From Bacilli bacterium (GTDB lineage: Bacteria > Bacillota_I > Bacilli_A > ML615J-28 > CAG-698), in assembly GCA_016296945.1 (NCBI GenBank), contig JAEDHQ010000036.1, positions 1 through 18,240 on the forward strand: DNA of 18,240 nucleotides, in the 5' to 3' direction. Below the pieces are notes generated by a model. That model was given only the letters and a program-made list of their open reading frames with translations. It was not told the origin of the DNA and searched no databases. This document shows positions 15,802-18,240 of the stretch, one piece after another. Each line of letters begins with the position of its first letter. The stretch's first letter is position 1. The position numbers and the translations under genes are program-made.

Positions 15802-16947
15802 TTATTCTCTGATATTATTAATGTATTCTTTAAAATAACTAATCTCTTTCTCACTTTGTACTAAATAAGTAACATAATAAATATCATTTTTTAAATATCC
15901 ATTAATTAATTCAATTTGTTTTATCATTTCATTATCATATTCTTTATTTTCGTTAAACTCATTAATAATTTCACTCTTAGCATAATCATAAGCATCTTCT
16001 AATGAATATTCTGTATGAACCTCTTTTAGTTCATAAATTTTCAATTCAATAATTTCAAGAAAATTACCTAATTTAAATTTACTTTTCTTTTCAGTTTCAT
16101 AGTTTTCAAATTGATCAAATTCTTCTTCTTTACTTTTATTAAATAGAATTATTTTATTCTTTGTAATAACATTACCAGTTCTAATTAAATCTTCATGAAC
16201 TTTCTCAACTTTTATTGTAATATACTCTGTTACCTCACCAATTACATATCCATGGGGATGAATAAATTCCACATTATTATTATAAAGAGTAATTATACCA
16301 CTTATTAATTCATCGCCTTTGCTAACAGACATATCTTTTTTTATTAATGAAGTTCCTTTTTTAATCACATACCCTTTTATTATCGCATCATATTCGGAAT
16401 ACAAACCTCCAGGGACTTTACTTTCATCAATTAGTTTATCATCATCTGTTTTTGCAATATCAATATAAATAATTGTGCCTTCTTTTCGGATACTAATCCA
16501 TTGATATTTATAAAATACACTTCTTATCTCTTTATTTATTTTATTAATTTGATTTTGAGAAATAAATTTGAATCGAGTACCATCAAGTTTTTGAAAGACA
16601 TATTCATATACTTCTTGATCATAATAATCGTTATTAGAAAATCTAATTTCTGTTATATTTTTATTAATTATAAATAAAACACTAATAAATAATAGTAAAC
16701 CAATAAATGTAATAAGATATTTTTTTATAAACTCTATTATTTGACCTTTATTTAATTTTTGCACTTCAAAATTAATTGTTTTATCATTATATATATTTTT
16801 ATTGAAATTATAAACATAAAAGTAATAAAAATCTTCATCATCCTTCAATTCAAATACTTTTTCAAAATAAATGTTATCCTTAAACACAAATGGTTTATGA
16901 ATTTTAAAATAATACCGATATTTACATAATCTAAACTTATCTTTCAA
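15802..16947 (-). CDS. yqfD: YqfD-family sporulation-associated membrane protein
   Basis: In B. subtilis yqfD is a sporulation gene of the sigma-E regulon with an ill-defined membrane role. Here the 381-residue protein (B. subtilis about 398) has an N-terminal soluble part with 'GQIIEFIKKY', one membrane segment at about 76-95, then a long extracytoplasmic part. 'SEYDAIIKGYVIKKGTSLIKKDMSVSKGDELISG' region (about 183-217) and 'HPHGYVIGEV' match the family's beta-rich core. Sequence is more divergent and Y/N/I-rich than expected, consistent with relaxed constraint or lineage divergence. The start is a TTG at 16947 with AGAGGT upstream; no nearby ATG exists. It overlaps yqfC by 11 bases, the conserved yqfC-yqfD pairing. 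Confidence 0.85.
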   Translation of the reverse strand: MKDKFRLCKYRYYFKIHKPFVFKDNIYFEKVFELKDDEDFYYFYVYNFNKNIYNDKTINFEVQKLNKGQIIEFIKKYLITFIGLLLFISVLFIINKNITEIRFSNNDYYDQEVYEYVFQKLDGTRFKFISQNQINKINKEIRSVFYKYQWISIRKEGTIIYIDIAKTDDDKLIDESKVPGGLYSEYDAIIKGYVIKKGTSLIKKDMSVSKGDELISGIITLYNNNVEFIHPHGYVIGEVTEYITIKVEKVHEDLIRTGNVITKNKIILFNKSKEEEFDQFENYETEKKSKFKLGNFLEIIELKIYELKEVHTEYSLEDAYDYAKSEIINEFNENKEYDNEMIKQIELINGYLKNDIYYVTYLVQSEKEISYFKEYINNIRE

Positions 16948-17194
16948 GGTATATTACCTCTTTTAAAATTCCATGAATATGCACTTGATAATCATCCAAT
17001 GATACAATTAATAAATTATTACCTAAGATTTCTATATTATCTATAATAATATTATTATCTTCAATTTTTTTGATTTCACAATAATTTTTAATTATTATTC
17101 TATTTTTTATATCAAAATATAATTCAACTTGCAAATAGTTATCAGTGATTTTATTTTGATATATATTAATTGAATTCTTTAACTTATTCTTCAT
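16937..17194 (-). CDS. yqfC: YqfC-family sporulation-associated protein, 85 residues
   Basis: A YqfC-like small protein: a beta-rich core with repeated 'I-x-I-x-N' and 'G-N-x-L-x-I' strands ending in 'IHGILKEVIYLE', matching the YqfC pattern. B. subtilis YqfC (about 93 residues) is sporulation-linked and of unknown mechanism. The ATG at 17194 was chosen because GGTGGGATT stands directly upstream. A longer in-frame reading from TTG at 17260 would start inside the rpsU terminator stem and add a spurious hydrophobic leader encoded by the T-run. No clear promoter is visible in the 44 bases between that terminator and the start, so read-through or an unrecognised promoter (sigma-E type was looked for without a good match) must drive it. 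Confidence 0.8.
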   Translation of the reverse strand: MKNKLKNSINIYQNKITDNYLQVELYFDIKNRIIIKNYCEIKKIEDNNIIIDNIEILGNNLLIVSLDDYQVHIHGILKEVIYLER

Positions 17195-17237
17195 TAATCC
17201 CACCATTAAATAATATGAAATTAATGTAATTAAAATG

Positions 17238-17266
17238 AAAAAAAATTGGACAAAGTCCAACTTTTT
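17238..17266 (-). terminator. Intrinsic terminator of rpsU
   Basis: On the minus strand TTGGAC (17260-17255), loop TTT and GTCCAA (17251-17246) are followed by eight T. The stem can extend through G-U and A-T pairs into the rpsU stop codon. Confidence 0.88.
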
Positions 17267-17453
17267 AGTAATTAGAACGATTATATCTGTTCTTTTTCAT
17301 TGCTCTTTTCTTCATTTTGCGAATATCACTAGGTTTTAAGAAATGTTCGCGTTTACGAGCTTCTTGAAGGGTACCGCTTCTTGATACATCACGTTTGAAA
17401 CGTTTAAGAGTATCCTCGATAGTTTCATTTTCTCTAACGATAGTTTTTGGCAT
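17265..17453 (-). CDS. rpsU: 30S ribosomal protein S21
   Basis: A small basic protein of the 30S subunit platform, involved in initiation. 62 residues with the typical opening 'MPKTIVRENE-(S/T)-I-E-D-(T/A)-L-K-R-F-K-R', the conserved 'SGTLQEARKREHF' and 'KPS' helix, and a lysine/arginine-rich tail. AAAGGGGTG lies 8 bases before the ATG. It has its own strong promoter and a terminator right behind it, so it is mainly a single-gene transcript. A short GGTTT/AGACC hairpin can form in the ~46-base leader. The gatB-like yqeY gene that follows rpsU in B. subtilis is absent. Confidence 0.98.
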   Translation of the reverse strand: MPKTIVRENETIEDTLKRFKRDVSRSGTLQEARKREHFLKPSDIRKMKKRAMKKNRYNRSNY

Positions 17454-17505
17454 ACTGTGTCACCCCTTTCGAACTCATATTTAGGTCTATTTCAAACCCT
17501 CATAT

Positions 17506-17534
17506 ATTATACAACAATATACAAAAAAAAGCAA
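17506..17534 (-). promoter_or_regulatory. Sigma-A promoter of rpsU
   Basis: TTGCTT (17534-17529), 17-base spacer, TATAAT (17511-17506) on the minus strand. The -35 overlaps an A8-CTTGC-T8 inverted repeat (17523-17543) that could act as a weak end signal for rdgB. The transcript leader would be about 46 bases. Confidence 0.75.
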
Positions 17535-17607
17535 GTTTTTTTTACTAATTTTACATTTTTTTTAAATTATTTACTGTTATTAGATATAATTTAGAAATTT
17601 ATAGATT

Positions 17608-18222
17608 CTATTTTCTATCTTCTTTTTCTTTTAAATATGCTATAAAACTTCTCACAGCCTTGCCTCGATGACTTATAAGTCCTTTTTCAAAAGATGAGGC
17701 AACGCCAAAGCTTTTCTTTAGTTCATTAGAATAAAATAAAGAATCATATCCAAAGCCTTTTTTTCCAACATGTCTTCGATATATTCTTCCCTCTGTTTTC
17801 CCATTAAAAAATTTTGTTTCCACAGCAGTGATCATACATAATGATGTTTGAAAATAAGCATTGCGATTCTTTTTATCTTTTAATTCATGCAAAAGTTTTA
17901 AGCGATTATCTAAATAGGTACAACCTACACCAGCATAACGAGCAGAATAAATGCCTGGTCTTCCATCAAGTGCCTCAACAAATAATCCTGAATCATCTGC
18001 AATTACAATGAAATCAGTATAACCTTTATTTAATAAAATATCGTAATAACCTTTTGCTTTTTTGTAAGCATTTTCCTCTAATGTTTTTCCATTCTCTTCA
18101 ACTTCATCTAAAATATCAAGATCTTTAAGGGAATATATTTGATAATTCAAATTATTCTCTTCGATTAATTTTTTCATTTCATATATTTTATCATTATTTT
18201 GTGTTGCAAGGATTAATTTCAT
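17608..18222 (-). CDS. rdgB: XTP/dITP (non-canonical purine NTP) pyrophosphatase RdgB/HAM1
   Basis: Hydrolyses dITP, XTP and related damaged purine nucleotides to monophosphates, keeping them out of DNA and RNA. 204 residues, normal length. Motifs: N-terminal 'ATQN-x-x-K' (phosphate binding), the catalytic/metal stretch ADDSGL (D76, D77), 'LDGRPGIYSARYAG' (85-98), FGYD (157-160) and a C-terminal SHRGKA (184-189) that reads the base. Start ATG 18222 has only a weak AGAAG-like site; upstream sequence ends 18 bases later, so neighbours and promoter are not visible. It precedes rpsU by 154 bases. Confidence 0.97.
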   Translation of the reverse strand: MKLILATQNNDKIYEMKKLIEENNLNYQIYSLKDLDILDEVEENGKTLEENAYKKAKGYYDILLNKGYTDFIVIADDSGLFVEALDGRPGIYSARYAGVGCTYLDNRLKLLHELKDKKNRNAYFQTSLCMITAVETKFFNGKTEGRIYRRHVGKKGFGYDSLFYSNELKKSFGVASSFEKGLISHRGKAVRSFIAYLKEKEDRK

Positions 18223-18240
18223 AGACTTATCTTCTTTCTT

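Noticed and set aside
17523..17543. A8-CTTGC-T8 inverted repeat between rdgB and rpsU as a terminator
   Set aside because: The stem is only A-T pairs and it contains the rpsU -35; too weak to call by itself.
1..18240. CRISPR array, tRNA or rRNA genes, transposases, phage genes
   Set aside because: No regularly spaced repeats, no tRNA-like cloverleaf with CCA-proximal patterns and no recombinase or transposase motifs were found by eye.

Overview
The window reads as a chromosomal segment from a very AT-rich, low-GC Gram-positive bacterium (Firmicutes, near the Erysipelotrichia/Mollicutes side). This is inferred from strong A/T codon bias, AGGAGG-type ribosome binding sites, TTGACA/TATAAT promoters, an alpha2-type glycyl-tRNA synthetase and gene order. 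Genes are read with TGG for tryptophan. None of the 17 visible stop codons is TGA. No tRNA, rRNA, insertion sequence, prophage gene or CRISPR array was seen.

From right to left on the minus strand, positions 18222-4103 carry a housekeeping block that follows the Bacillus subtilis rpsU-to-yqfO order with gaps: rdgB, rpsU, yqfC, yqfD, phoH, ybeY, cdd, era, a yqzL-like small gene, recO, glyS, dnaG, rpoD, a novel WG-repeat-like lipoprotein, trmK and a short Nif3-family gene. Relative to B. subtilis, genes such as pgpH, dgkA and those between glyS and dnaG are missing, and glyQS is replaced by a single glyS. Many neighbours overlap by 8-29 bases. The block is divided by terminators after rpsU, recO and rpoD and by promoters before rpsU, glyS and the lipoprotein gene. 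The theme is ribosome and RNA biology (rpsU, ybeY, era, trmK, glyS), replication, repair and transcription (dnaG, recO, rpoD) and nucleotide clean-up (rdgB, cdd).

At the left, a lone plus-strand 2[4Fe-4S] ferredoxin gene converges on the block and shares a bidirectional terminator with it. Diverging from the ferredoxin, and filling positions 3688 to 1 on the minus strand, is a single open frame for a giant predicted surface lipoprotein: lipobox, five tandem Big_2-type Ig folds, a right-handed beta-helix, one or two OB-like modules and a second beta-helix running off the window.

The least described parts are this giant lipoprotein, the WG-like lipoprotein wedged between rpoD and trmK, and a long imperfect hairpin just upstream of the latter. 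No clear new multi-gene defence or biosynthetic system is visible.
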